Assembly: GCF_036850765.1 (NCBI RefSeq)
Contig: NC_089496.1
Location: forward strand, 52,893,613-52,957,612
DNA length: 64,000 bases
Reading direction: 5' to 3'
Source: Saccopteryx bilineata
Taxonomy: Eukaryota; Chordata; Mammalia; Chiroptera; Emballonuridae
Numbering within the stretch: the first letter of the stretch is position 1; each line of letters starts with the position of its first letter. Made by a program: the position numbers and the translations under genes. Below, piece by piece: positions 34,921 to 45,261 of this stretch. The notes under the pieces are model-generated. The model had not been told where the DNA came from. It ran no database searches and saw nothing but the letters and a program-made list of their open reading frames with translations.

Positions 34921-35352
34921 ACAGAAGGAAGGCTGTCTGAGCCACAGAGAGGGGAGGACAGGGGACCCACAGAAGGAAGGCTGTCTGAGCCACAGAGAAG
35001 AGAGGACAGGGGACCCACAGAAGGAAGGCTGTCTGAGCCACAGAGAGGAGAGGACAGGGGACCCACAGAAGGAAGGCTGTCTGAGCCACAGAGAGGAGAG
35101 GACAGGGGACCCACAGAAGGAAGGCTGTCTGAGCCACAGAGAGGAGAGGACAGGGGACCCACAGAAGGAAGGCTGTCTGAGCCACAGAGAGGAGAGGACA
35201 GGGGACCCACAGAAGGAAGGCTGTCTGAGCCACAGAGAGGAGAGGACAGGGGACCCACAGAAGGAAGGCTGTCTGAGCCACAGAGAGGAGAGGACAGGGG
35301 ACCCACAGAAGGAAGGCTGTCTGAGCCACAGAGAGGAGAGGACAGGGGACCC
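34921..35352. repeat. 48-bp x 9 minisatellite
   Basis: Nine head-to-tail copies of a 48-bp unit beginning ACAGAAGGAAGGCTGTCTGA and ending AGGACAGGGGACCC. Units 3-9 appear identical; units 1 and 2 each carry one substitution (GAGGGGAGG and GAAGAGAGG in place of GAGGAGAGG). Because 48 is a multiple of 3, two minus-strand frames stay open across the array, giving 16-residue repeats such as GPLSSPLCGSDSLPSV. I consider these frames incidental. Such homogeneity suggests recent expansion and likely length polymorphism. Confidence 0.97.
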
Positions 35353-36732
35353 CCTCCTCCCGGCAAAGGCCAGGTACTTGGTGCCATTGGACTGGGCTCC
35401 CCTCTGCCACCTGAGCTCTGTGGTGGCGGTGGCACAGCCTCCCTCTCACATTACACCCTCGAGGGCATGACATTGTTAGCCAGGTATTAGCAAAGGAGAA
35501 GGGAGGAAACTGGCTGAGCCTGATGAAGTTTCCCGGGCACTCCAGGGAACAGCTGGCCAGTCTTCCCTGGTTAATGGGGGGTTGGGGAGGAGGAGGAGGG
35601 ATGGTGAGGGGGGAATTCCTTTACTGAGGCATGCAAAGGAGAAGCCAAAATGGCAGTCATAAAGGGGGAGGAGGCAACCCCGGAGAGATTGGGGGGGGAA
35701 GATCAACAGAATGAGCAGGAAAAGCCAGCAAAGGGGTTGGATAGTTTGAAAGGACGTCTGCTCTCTCCCAAGGCCACGGAAACGGAGCGAAGCTGAACAG
35801 AGACACGGACTCTCTTTCCGGGAGCCACGTGGGCTGGAGCGCCCCTGAGCCTTGGCGTGGACGTGCAGGGAGGGAGTGGGGCCCAGGGAAGTTAAGTAGT
35901 TTGCCCAAGGTCAGCCGTGGGTGCCAGGGTGACGCAGCTCTGGGCCCTGTTGGCACTCCCGGGCCTGCAGCCAAGAACTAGACTTCTGCAGCAAGACAGA
36001 GTGGAACCACCTGGCCACAGAGGAGATATGGGGTTTGGTGCATCTGGGGGGCAGATCAGTGACGTTGGCTGGCTTCCCCTGCTGGACCGGCTGGGAAGTG
36101 CCTCGTGGAATGGGCAGCCTTTTCCAAGGCATGCTAATAAATCTCACCATTGTCATTCAAATCCTACTATGTGTGTGTCCCCAAAATTCTTCTCCTGTGA
36201 CACCACGGAAGAGCCTATGTCTGGACGGGTCTTCCTCCAGTAACATCATGACCCATCCTCCCCACTGTGAAACCTCCGTGTCCTAATCTCTTCTTCTTAG
36301 AGTCTTCACGGGCCTTTCTGAAATAGCAATAAGCCAGCCTTCACTGCAATGCATAATAGTAAATTTCCAAGATGTTATTCTTTGAGGGATCCCTGTATTT
36401 TACCAAGCGTCTGTCAGCCTTAAGCCTAAAGGAATCACTCTCAAGTCTTGGGCATGTCACATTGAATGGATTGGTCCTAGAGAGATACCAGGGCTCCCTA
36501 AATCAAACCGCCTGCTCTGTGGTCAACCAGCCTTGGTAGTATTTTTTTTTTTTACAAGATGTTCAAAGAAATTCAAATGAATGAAAAAGAACCTCAAATT
36601 TGCATATATCAAAACATTATACTTCTACGTATGCTATTGGTTGAAGAAAATTTTATTTAAATGAGATAATGATATTCACAACGTCCTCAACCAGTAATTC
36701 ACTCATATGGTAACTAATGACTAGTGTACGAG
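35353..36732. other. Non-coding stretch, GC-moderate
   Basis: Contains the MIR relic at 35878-35945. A segment near 36130-36240 (GCTAATAAATCTCACC...) has an LTR-like poly(A) signal but no other support. Confidence 0.4.
35878..35945 (-). repeat. MIR-type SINE relic (antisense, short)
   Basis: The GGGAAGTTAAGTAGTTTGCC and CAAGGTCAGCCGTGG blocks match the core of reverse-complemented MIR. Confidence 0.5.
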
Positions 36733-37104
36733 TGTATTGGTCTGCTCCGGACGCCATAACGGAAGAACCCTAGACTGGGTGGCTTCAACACTAGACATCT
36801 ATTGTCACAGGGCTCGGGAGGCAGGGAGTCTGAGGTCCGGGGGGCCAGAGCGGTCCGGTCCTGGTGACAGCTCTCCTCCGGGCTTTCAGAGGGCCGCCTT
36901 CTCCCTGTGTCCTCACAGGGCAAAGAGAGACACTTCTGGTGCCCTCTTCTCTTATAAGGACACGAACCCATGCATGAGGGCTGCCTTCTCATGACCCCAT
37001 CCAACCCTCACTACCTAGGAAAGGCCCCACCGACCAATACAGTGAACCTGGGGGCTAGGGCTTCAGCACAGGGGTCGTGGGGAGACACCACCCAGCCCAC
37101 AGCA
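36733..37104 (+). mobile_element. MLT1-type LTR (ERVL-MaLR)
   Basis: It starts TGTATTGGTCTGCTCCGGAC, then AGACTGGGTGGCTTCAACA, GGGCCGCCTTCTCCCTGTGT, CTCTTCTCTTATAAGGACAC and CTGGGGGCTAGGGCTTCAG, ending in CCCACAGCA. Block order fits MLT1. It is diverged and probably solo. Confidence 0.8.
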
Positions 37105-38940
37105 CGGACAGGACGCTGCTACATTTTTACAGTACGATGTAGGAGCAATAAAATAACGAGGTCTATGGGAGAAGATGACAGGTGAGAAATAAGAACACAG
37201 TTACTCCCTAGCCCCGCCCCCAAATATGTTACCATGTATTTTTATTGTAATAAGTTTCAGAGTATCTCTCCTTTACCTTCCTGTCTACGTTTCACTTTGG
37301 GTCAGGGCGGATGGCAGGGCCCTTCCTTCCCTTTCGGTGTGAGAGAGAGCCCACCCACCCGGGTCCCCCGCCGGCTTTTGTTTGAAAGTTCCTTGTTTCA
37401 GCAGGTGAGCCTGGAGCTCCTGAATTTCCAAACTCAGCATGAGGGCACGGATGCGCCCTTCTCCGAGGACGGCCGGCTGACATGCCCGAACTCGTCATCC
37501 CCACGAGGACGTTTCTGAGGCTGACATTGCACGGCAAGGCTCAGTCAAGGGCTGTCCCCCGAGGGGGCTCCCCTGGGTCTTCAGGGTTCCCGGAGAAAAT
37601 AATCAACACGCCCAGCCACCACTCAGCGCAGTTAACGAAAGGCAGCTGACCTTCCAAGAGTCACAAACTCGAGCTGAAAAGTTTCTCTATCGGCCGCTCT
37701 TTCTATTTTGAACGTCAGGTTCCTGTGAGTTCAAAAGAAAGCGTGCTGCCGGCTTCACAGCTCGGTGGCGAAGACAAGCACGAACATTCAGGTACCAGAT
37801 GAGCAGGACTCGATCGAGCCAAAGAACACCTGGCTCAAAGGACTTCTTTCTTTTATCTTATTCCCCACTGCCCGTCTGTCTGTTTTGTTTAAAACAAAAG
37901 AAGCATGAAATCTGTAGATTCAGTAAATGCCGGCAAGAGTAGCTATGTTGGAAACAAGACAAACTTCTGAGCTACGCGAGCCACGAGAACTGGAGTCCAT
38001 CGCGCCAAGTGTAACGGCAGCCCAGTGCGTTTATATATAGTTATCATTTCAGTATTTAAATCTGAGCCCAGGGGCGAGGGCTTTCAAATCATAGTACAAG
38101 TACCATATAGCGTATTCCAAACTACTCTGATCAAGACATTCATTAAGACCTCTGAGTGTCGGGCTTCGCGCTGGGTGAAGAGACCACACACAAAGATGAC
38201 TGAGACATTTCTGCCCTCAGGAACTCTCTAGAAGAACATATGAATCGGCCCAGGGCGGGCACTGCTCCGTTTACTGACATAGTCAGACAGCCCCTGTCCT
38301 TAAATAAATCACTGCAATACGCAGAACAGCCCACCGGGCGCTGGACTGGGCCCTTTCTACGTGCACGATTTTCCTCCGAATCCACTAGTCCCTCTCTGTT
38401 CCTCTTTCTACCGTCAAATCAATTTCTTGTTCTGGAAAATAGCCAACTTTGAACAGTTCCGGGACTGAATGCAAGGGCAAACCTCTATAACAGATGCAAA
38501 ATTTCCAGAAAAGGGAAAGAGACTCTAATTATTTTAATATTCTCTTGGAAGAGGAAGCTGTAAGTTTTTCTGAGACAAGAATCTCTCTAAGACACGCAAT
38601 CACTTTGTCCATGTTTACAAGTGAAGTGGTTTCTTCAGTTCTGGCCTGCTCGCTCATGAACCGCTTCGGTAAACAACAAATGGGGACGGCTCTGCTCCCA
38701 GAGTTGAGGAGAACCTTGTGGGCAGACGCCCGAGCATGTGTGGGCCGTTCACATTTCTCATAAGAGAAGATACTTATTTCAATAACATGCATGCTTATTT
38801 CTCCCATCAAATTTCCTAATTTAAAGTCTAATTTGGTAAATTCAAATAATTTGCAAATTATGTGAAACTAATTACATTTTTCAAAACTCCACCAAAAACA
38901 GAGAAGGCAGAGTGTGCATCAGTGTAATAAAAATGAGGAT
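37105..38940. other. Non-coding stretch, no major repeat
   Basis: No exon recognised. 38770-38940 is AT-rich and contains the inverted-repeat-like motif listed separately. Confidence 0.5.
38829..38866. repeat. AT-rich motif shared with 46259-46297
   Basis: TAATTTGGTAAATTCAAATAA followed by TTTGCAAATTATGTGAAA. The copy at 46259-46297 has the same order minus a 6-base spacer. It also contains an octamer-like ATTTGCAAAT. Whether it is a relic MITE or a regulatory motif is unknown. Confidence 0.5.
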
Positions 38941-38944
38941 GTAA

Positions 38945-39052
38945 GGCCCTGGTCGGTTGGCTCAGTGGTAGAGTGTTGGCCCAGCATGTGGATGTCCTAG
39001 GTTCGATTCCTGGTCAGGGTACACAGGAGAAGTGCCTATCTGCTTCTCCACC

Positions 39053-39100
<48 letters not shown>

Positions 39101-39333
39101 TTCCTCTCCTGCAGTCATGGTTCGATTGGAGCTAGTTGGCCCCAGGCGCTGAGGATGGCTCCATGGCCTCTGCCTCAGGCACTAAGAAAAGCTCAGTTGC
39201 TGAGCAACAGAACAAAGCCCCAGATGGGCAGAGCATCACCCCCTGGTGGGCATGCGGGTGGATCCCAGTCGGGGCACATGCAGTAGTCTGTCTCTACTTC
39301 CCCTCCTCTCACTGGATAAAAAATAAATAAAAA
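38945..39333 (+). mobile_element. Long tRNA-derived SINE (GCCCTGGCCGGTTGGCTC type)
   Basis: The head GGCCCTGGTCGGTTGGCTC with box B GGTTCGATTCCTGG is followed by CTGCTTCTCCACCCTC, a (TC)n run, TGGCCTCTGCCTCAGGC, ACCCCCTGGTGGGC and an A-rich AAATAAATAAA tail. Flanking AATGAGGA (38935-38942) and AATGAGGA (39336-39343) are the likely target duplication. Confidence 0.92.
39056..39095. repeat. (TC)n microsatellite inside a SINE
   Basis: About 20 TC units replace the mixed CT-rich segment of the SINE family. Confidence 0.95.
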
Positions 39334-39343
39334 AGAATGAGGA

Positions 39344-40187
39344 CATTTAATCCTTAGAGTGAGATGTGTTTGGATTTACACAATATCTACATATCAACAA
39401 CTAAAACAACAACAAACTTCCAGCATTCACAATACTAGTGAACTCCATGTTAATGCCCTGTGATAACAGATAAACTACAAACCGGTGCTTGCCAAGGCAG
39501 GGCCTGACCTCGATGGCGTTAGTTTGACTTGGCAAATGCTTGCTGAAAACACAGCTCCCCAAACCCTTACGAGTCCTACTAATCAGGGTCTCCAGGAGGC
39601 AGGAAACCTCTGGTTTTAACCGGCACCCAGGTGACTGGCTGCACAATCAGCGTTGCCACACCCTTCTCCAGGACTGTAGCCACGGGTAGTGACGGTTCCA
39701 TGCAGAGACCTGGCGTGGGAACGGGAGCTTCGGCCACACCCTTCTGTCCGTCTTCCCAGGGAGGTTTATTTTCCCCGGAGTTCTGGTTCTGTTCTAAATT
39801 GAACTCTGCCTCCTCAACATCCCAGTGATATCTTGACAGCACCAGTACCTTATCGCTGTCTTAGTGCTGGCTCTCTCAGTAAGAAAGGCGTTTCTTTTTT
39901 TTGCTGTCCCCAAAGATCCCTACCGCCCCCACTTCTACTCCGCCTCTCTTCCAGGCCCACTGACCATCATCTCTTCCAGGCCCCCTGACCATCACAAAAG
40001 CCCCACACTCCTCCTAGAAGTAATCTTTTCCTTCGCCATTTCTCCTCGTCCTGTTTGCTTGGACTGAGTCATCGTATGTGTTTTTTCCATTGATTAGCAT
40101 TTATTGTTAGTTTACAGCATCATTTTTTTTTTAGAGCAATGACCTCTTTGGTTGAGCTTTATTTTATGTCCTAATTATCTTTTCTAT
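39344..40187. other. Non-coding stretch with a 25-bp duplication
   Basis: No exon or mobile element assigned; the tandem pair is listed separately. Confidence 0.5.
39946..39995. repeat. 25-bp x 2 tandem duplication
   Basis: CTCTTCCAGGCCC(A/C)CTGACCATCA(T/C) occurs twice directly adjoining, with two mismatches. Confidence 0.93.
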
Positions 40188-40600
40188 TAAAAAAAATCAG
40201 CTTTACTGAGGCATAATTGACAAATAAATGTGTAAGAGGTCCGTGCATGTTAGCACAAATGGCAGGATGTCCTTCCGTCTCCCGGCTGAGTACTATTCCA
40301 TTGTACACACATACCACACCTCTGTTATCCATGCATCCGGTGTTGGGCACTTAGGTAGTTTCTGTATATTGGTCAACGATGCAGAATGAATATGGGAGTG
40401 CAGGTATTTTTTTTACACCCTGCCTTCATTTTCTTTGATACACACCCAGAAGCGGGACTGCTGGACCACCATCATGTTTTGAGGTGGAAAACATTTCACT
40501 CTCTACTCCCATCGAATGCTTCCTGGAACGTGTATCATACCGTGAGCCTCCTTCCAATTTCCACTGGCCGCTGTGAACAGACACTAGTCTCTTTCCGCCA
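40188..40600 (-). mobile_element. L1 fragment (antisense)
   Basis: Reverse-complemented L1 blocks: GCTTTACTGAGGCATAATTG, GAGTACTATTCCATTGTACA, CACCTCTGTTATCCATGCAT, ACACACCCAGAAGCGGGACT and CTGCTGGACCACCATC. Frame decayed. Confidence 0.75.
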
Positions 40601-41854
40601 GAGATGTCCTTTATGGTACACTTCCACTAACTTCTTCTTTTCCAACCCGGAGGCACGCCCAGCGGAGAGGTCTGACAGAGAAGGATGACCAGGTACAAAC
40701 AATGGCCGGTTGTATTCACAGGTCCAAAGAGGTGATGATGGGCAGAAACCTCTCAAAAGGTGTCAGACAGGAAGCGGTCAACCGTGGCCATTAACCGCCG
40801 AAAGGCTGAGCAAGATGAACACGTGGAGAAGTTACTGGTTTTGGCTGCATGAAGGTAACCCGGACAAACCCTGAACCAAGTGAATGGATCATGTCTTCAA
40901 AGCCCAGGCACCTGTCTAGCTGAACCGCAAAGAACACTGTGGACAGAAGACAGAAAGGGGGGGGGGAGGGAATAGAGGGGTGCGAAGAATCCCTTACTAC
41001 AGTTCAGAACTTTAGCAGCTTTTGATCTTGGGTAAATAATCCTGAGACACAAATGTCACACAGGCATGACTAACAATAGAAATTTTAAATATATATATAT
41101 AACATACTATCATTGAATCTATCTAGCTATCTATCTATCCATCAACTTAATCAATATATAACATACTACATTAAATCTATCTAAATTTGTATCTTAGAAT
41201 TTATCAGCATGGGATAACCACGTTATTACTCCTCATTCAGGAGACACGAGGAGGTTTTTAAAAGGATATATAATTAATTATTTAACAAGAATAGTCAGGA
41301 AAAGTCTACAAACACACAGCTCCCGGGTAAATTACTCCAGCAAGTCCCCACCACGCTTCCCTCTCTCACCAGAGCAAAAAACTTAGCCAAAAAGCTGAGG
41401 ATGAATCCCAACCCCACTTGTTAACTAGCCTAAATCACCCTTTGTCTTTTAAATTACGCTGCACTCCAATCTGCATAGGTTGCCAGCTCAGAGCAGAATC
41501 CGGAAGCCTCATAAAATAACACCATTTCATCTTGAAACAGAATGCATTCGTCCTTTCCCGGTGGGGGAGAAGTGCTCCCCACCGAGTAACAGAACTCCAC
41601 CTGGGTGAGTCACGCTGTACGGTTTCCCGTTGACTCGCCCACAGAGAGGTGGCATCGCATGAAACACAGCCCACCTGCACTGTGGAGGGAGGTGCGGTCC
41701 TGCCTGGAGCCTGCCTGGCTCTGACTGCTGATGAGTGGCTCCCAGACCAGGGCTGACTTCCAGAGCTTGGAAGGCTCAGAGTTGCAAAAGAAAACAAGGG
41801 CTCTTTCATCCTCAGATAATCCTTCACCTGGTTCTTCAAAGACTTCCCAAGATC

Positions 41855-42032
41855 AGCACTGCTCAAAGTATGGGCCTGTTACCATATATCCCCCTGGTCC
41901 CAGGGGTTGTCAAAAAACAAATGAACCGAGAAGCAAGTCCCAGTCCGCACCCCCGACCCTCCAAAATCTCAGAGACAGACACAGGCGTCTGCATTTGTAA
42001 TAAGCTTCCCCAGTGTGCCCCGGGCAGGGCAC
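41855..42032 (+). repeat. Possible MER5-type hAT relic
   Basis: GCACTGCTCAAAGTATGGGC, CCCCCGACCCTCCAAAATCTC and CGTCTGCATTTGTAATAAGC loosely follow MER5 block order. Ends are not clear. Confidence 0.4.
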
Positions 42033-42461
42033 ACTGTGTCCTAATTTGTTAATTTGTTAACCACGGAGGACACTGGGACTTTTTATAGGTTTAAGGTTTT
42101 TTACCTTTTGCTTCTTCTTCCTTCTTCAAATCATTTTACACAACACTGCCCAATAATTGCTCCTAATTTGCTGTTCTAGTCATTTCTCCACTGTGCTCAG
42201 ACAGCTTCTGAGTGCTGCATGGATTGACAGGTAATATCCAGACTGCTTTGTGTGCTGTGTAAGATCCTTTGTCTTAACTTGGCCCTTCTCAGAGTTGAAT
42301 TTTTATTATACACATTCCCACCTGTCAGCTTTTGCTAATTTACTATTTCTAGAAAGTCACTTGCCCACAATCCCAAACCCCCTTTTCTAAACTGAACTCA
42401 CGGAAGCCTTCCCAATGGCTTTGCTGCTAGAAGGAACCACTCCTATGACCTCCACAGAGGT

Positions 42462-42511
42462 GTGTGTGTGTGTGTGTGTGTGTGTGAGTGTGTGTGTGTG
42501 TGTGTGTGTGT
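42462..42511. repeat. (GT)n microsatellite
   Basis: About 25 GT units with one A interruption. Confidence 0.95.
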
Positions 42512-44439
42512 TGACAACAACTGTTTATTTAGCCCATGAGTCCATGTTTCAGCAGCGTAAACTGGGCTCAACTAGCTGATTGATCTGGTCTCGCCAGGAC
42601 CCCTTCCTGTCTCTTCGGGTCAGGCGTGCTGCCCTTGGCTGGGACCCCTCATTCCTGGGGCCTCCACTGGGACCTCTGGGCGGACTCAGGCTCTCATCCT
42701 CCCTCAGGCCGGACAGGGCTTGTTCATACAGAGAAGGCGGGCTCTCAGGAAAGCGAGTGGAAACCGTGAGGTGTCCTGAGCTCCGCCCTCTGAGCTGACA
42801 AGTCATTGTCTCTTTCGCTGGGAGTTTCAGCCCCATCTCCGCTAGAGAATTGATGCTCTCTCTCTTCTATTATACAATAGTGGCATCTACTCTTCTGTCT
42901 GCCCGGCAGCCGGTAGAAGCTGGGAACAACCAACCCCTTTCTCTGGGTTAATGTCAGCAAAAGAAGGTTTCCATGGAGCCGGCACAACATTTAAATAACC
43001 CTGCCCCTGGCCACATTAGCTGGTCCGGGGGTAGATGCCGTAGTGCCTGACCATTGACAAAGATGAGCTGTGGGGTGGGCACCTGACTCGAGCCAAGCCA
43101 ATCACAGTCCTCTCTTCTAGTCCGGGTCTTGCGTCATTGGCTGGAGATTGGCACGTGGCGCAAACTGACCCTGTAGATCGAGAGCCGGAGGTCAGATCAG
43201 TCCCTCTCTCCAGGCCCCGACTGGGTTACGTAACACGGAGAAGATGCCGGGGTCACGGCCGTGGGGTGGGGCTTCCCCACAGCTTCAGAAGGCCTCAGGG
43301 TTGGGGGGGGGGGCGAGCTTCTGGTCGGGCTGAGGCTGGACGCCCCTCCTTAGCGCTCACTGTTCTAAACGCTCTCAGTGCACGATTCGCCATTGCCTTT
43401 GGGGCAAGTGAGGGGACCCTCTGTGACACTTTGGGGGAGCCACCACCGCCCAGATCGTCCCTCTGCCTGCTAGCTGATCTCTACTGTTCCATTATTTTTT
43501 CTTTCTATGGTGGTGCTGAGTGGAGGAGAAAGATCCAGGCTCCATTTATAAAAAGCTGAAAGTGATATTTGCAAGAGAGGGTATTCCTGTATCTCCTTCT
43601 CCCTCTTTTTCTCTGCCTCTCTCTCTTCTCTCTCTGAAGGGTTATTAGACTTCCTCCTTTGGAAGAGAGGGAGGGGAAAAGCATGTGAGAGCAGGAAAGT
43701 TCTAGACTCCTGAGGGAGGAGGAGGGGCGGAGATCACAGGTTGCCCGACGAGCTGGGAAGACACTACCATTGATTCCGGGCCCAGCGTACTCTGAATGGA
43801 GCAGGAGGAGGACACCGAGTACACTCCGTCTGGAAATGGCTCTGCTTTGCATGATTCATGGTGGTGTTTTGTTTTGTTTTTTGTTTGTTTTTTTTTGGCG
43901 GGTTTATTTTTAAACTGGACTGAAGTGATGGAAAAGCGCATTTGAAAAGATATTCTAATCAGAGGTTCACGGTCCTGGTCCCTATGCCCCCGTCTGAGCC
44001 TTTCAGGAATTAAAAACAGAGCGTGTAAAAAATAACGCTGTTAAAAAGGGCTATCTTCCTGAACGCAAAGGATCATGATGTATCCAGTAGGGCAATGCCC
44101 TCATACGCAGGAGAATCCTATTTAACCTCTCTCCATGAAAGGACGCGTTTATTTATAATCATTTCTTTCTTAAAATAAAAACCAAATACTCAATTTCCTT
44201 CGTGAGACAAAGGAAAGGTATTATGGTGGGTAAGGAACGTGGAAAGAATTAGGAGTGAGACAGTGAGAGGGAATGACAGGGTGACAAAGCATGTCATACA
44301 ATTTCCCCTTAATACAGTACTGCTACATGAGACCATAAAGGCTCTAGAGGGACTTTCCTGCAATCCGACAGTCGTTTCATCTAAGAGGAAACATACTTCA
44401 GCTAAAGCATGCTGTCCCCCCCCCTCCACCCCCGCCTCC

Positions 44440-44700
44440 TACCCAAATTAAAATATAAAGGAGTATTATGTGACTATAATAAAATCAAATAAGAACTAAC
44501 CCCAGAAAATTTATTTAAGGTCTTATAAAGTATACTTTTGTGACTCCACAGTATAATGCTATTTGAAAAGATGTAGCAATTTAACCAGCAATGCTCATCC
44601 CGACAAAAAAGGTTATTTAAATACCATGCACTTTGATGAATGACCTTTTAAATGGCCTGGCCCGTTCTGTGCTATTAGTTTTCAGCCAGTTCAGGGCAAT
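44440..44700. promoter_or_regulatory. Candidate conserved non-coding block
   Basis: Repeat-free sequence with GGTTATTTAAATACC (near-palindrome at 44610-44624) and a CTTTGATGAATGACCTTTTAAA segment. Functional status is unknown; listed on texture only. Confidence 0.25.
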
Positions 44701-44931
44701 GCATCCTATGGGGAACAAAAGCCCCCTGACACTGTGCCTTCAGGCTCAAAGAATTCACTCATTCAATGGAATTGCTCTTCCCTAGTCAGTACATACATTT
44801 TCTTTGTTTGAGAGACTGACAAATACCTATGCTTTTCTGTGGGTGTGTGGCAGGGAGGGAGGTGTTGTTTTGTTTTTTAATGTCAGAAGAAATACACTTT
44901 TAAGTTTTTTTTGAAGCCTCTAGACCCAATT

Positions 44932-45261
44932 TTTTTTTTTTTTTTTACAGAGACAGAGAGTCAGAGAGAGGGATAGATAGGGACAGACAGGAACGGAGAG
45001 AGATGAGAAGCAGCAATCATCACTTTTTCATTGTGACGCCGACACAGTTGTTCATTGATTGCTTTCTCATATGTGCCTTGACTGAGGGGCTACAGCAGAC
45101 CAAGTAACCCCTTGCTCAAGCCAGAGACCTTGGGCCCAAGCTGGTGAGCTTTGCTCAAACCAGATGAGCCCACGCTCAAGCTGGCAACCTCGGGGTCTCG
45201 AACCTGGGTCCTCCGCATCCCGGTCCGACACTCTATCCACTGCGCCACCGCCTGTTCAGGC
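44932..45261 (-). mobile_element. tRNA-derived SINE (CCTGACCAGGCGGTGGCGC type)
   Basis: Reads on the minus strand from GCCTGAACAGGCGGTGGCGC to a GA/CAGA-rich tail and a T-run. The box B-like GGTTCGAGACC and TATGAGAAAGCAATCAATG blocks are intact. Confidence 0.92.

Larger units (their letters stand above)
40601..44931. other. Non-coding stretch with scattered simple repeats
   Basis: Holds short AT and TATC runs (41088-41140), a MER5-like relic, a GT microsatellite, GC-rich 42580-43460 without an exon, a GTTTT-rich run (43867-43900) and C-runs. The 140-aa frame at 43137 and others lack domains. Confidence 0.4.

Noticed and set aside
34784..35473. 229-aa and 200-aa minus-strand frames as a repeat protein gene
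   Set aside because: They exist because the 48-bp minisatellite unit is a multiple of 3 and stop-free in two frames. Flanks show no exon or splice structure.
42462..42511. Regulatory Z-DNA element
   Set aside because: An ordinary GT microsatellite; nothing nearby suggests a promoter.
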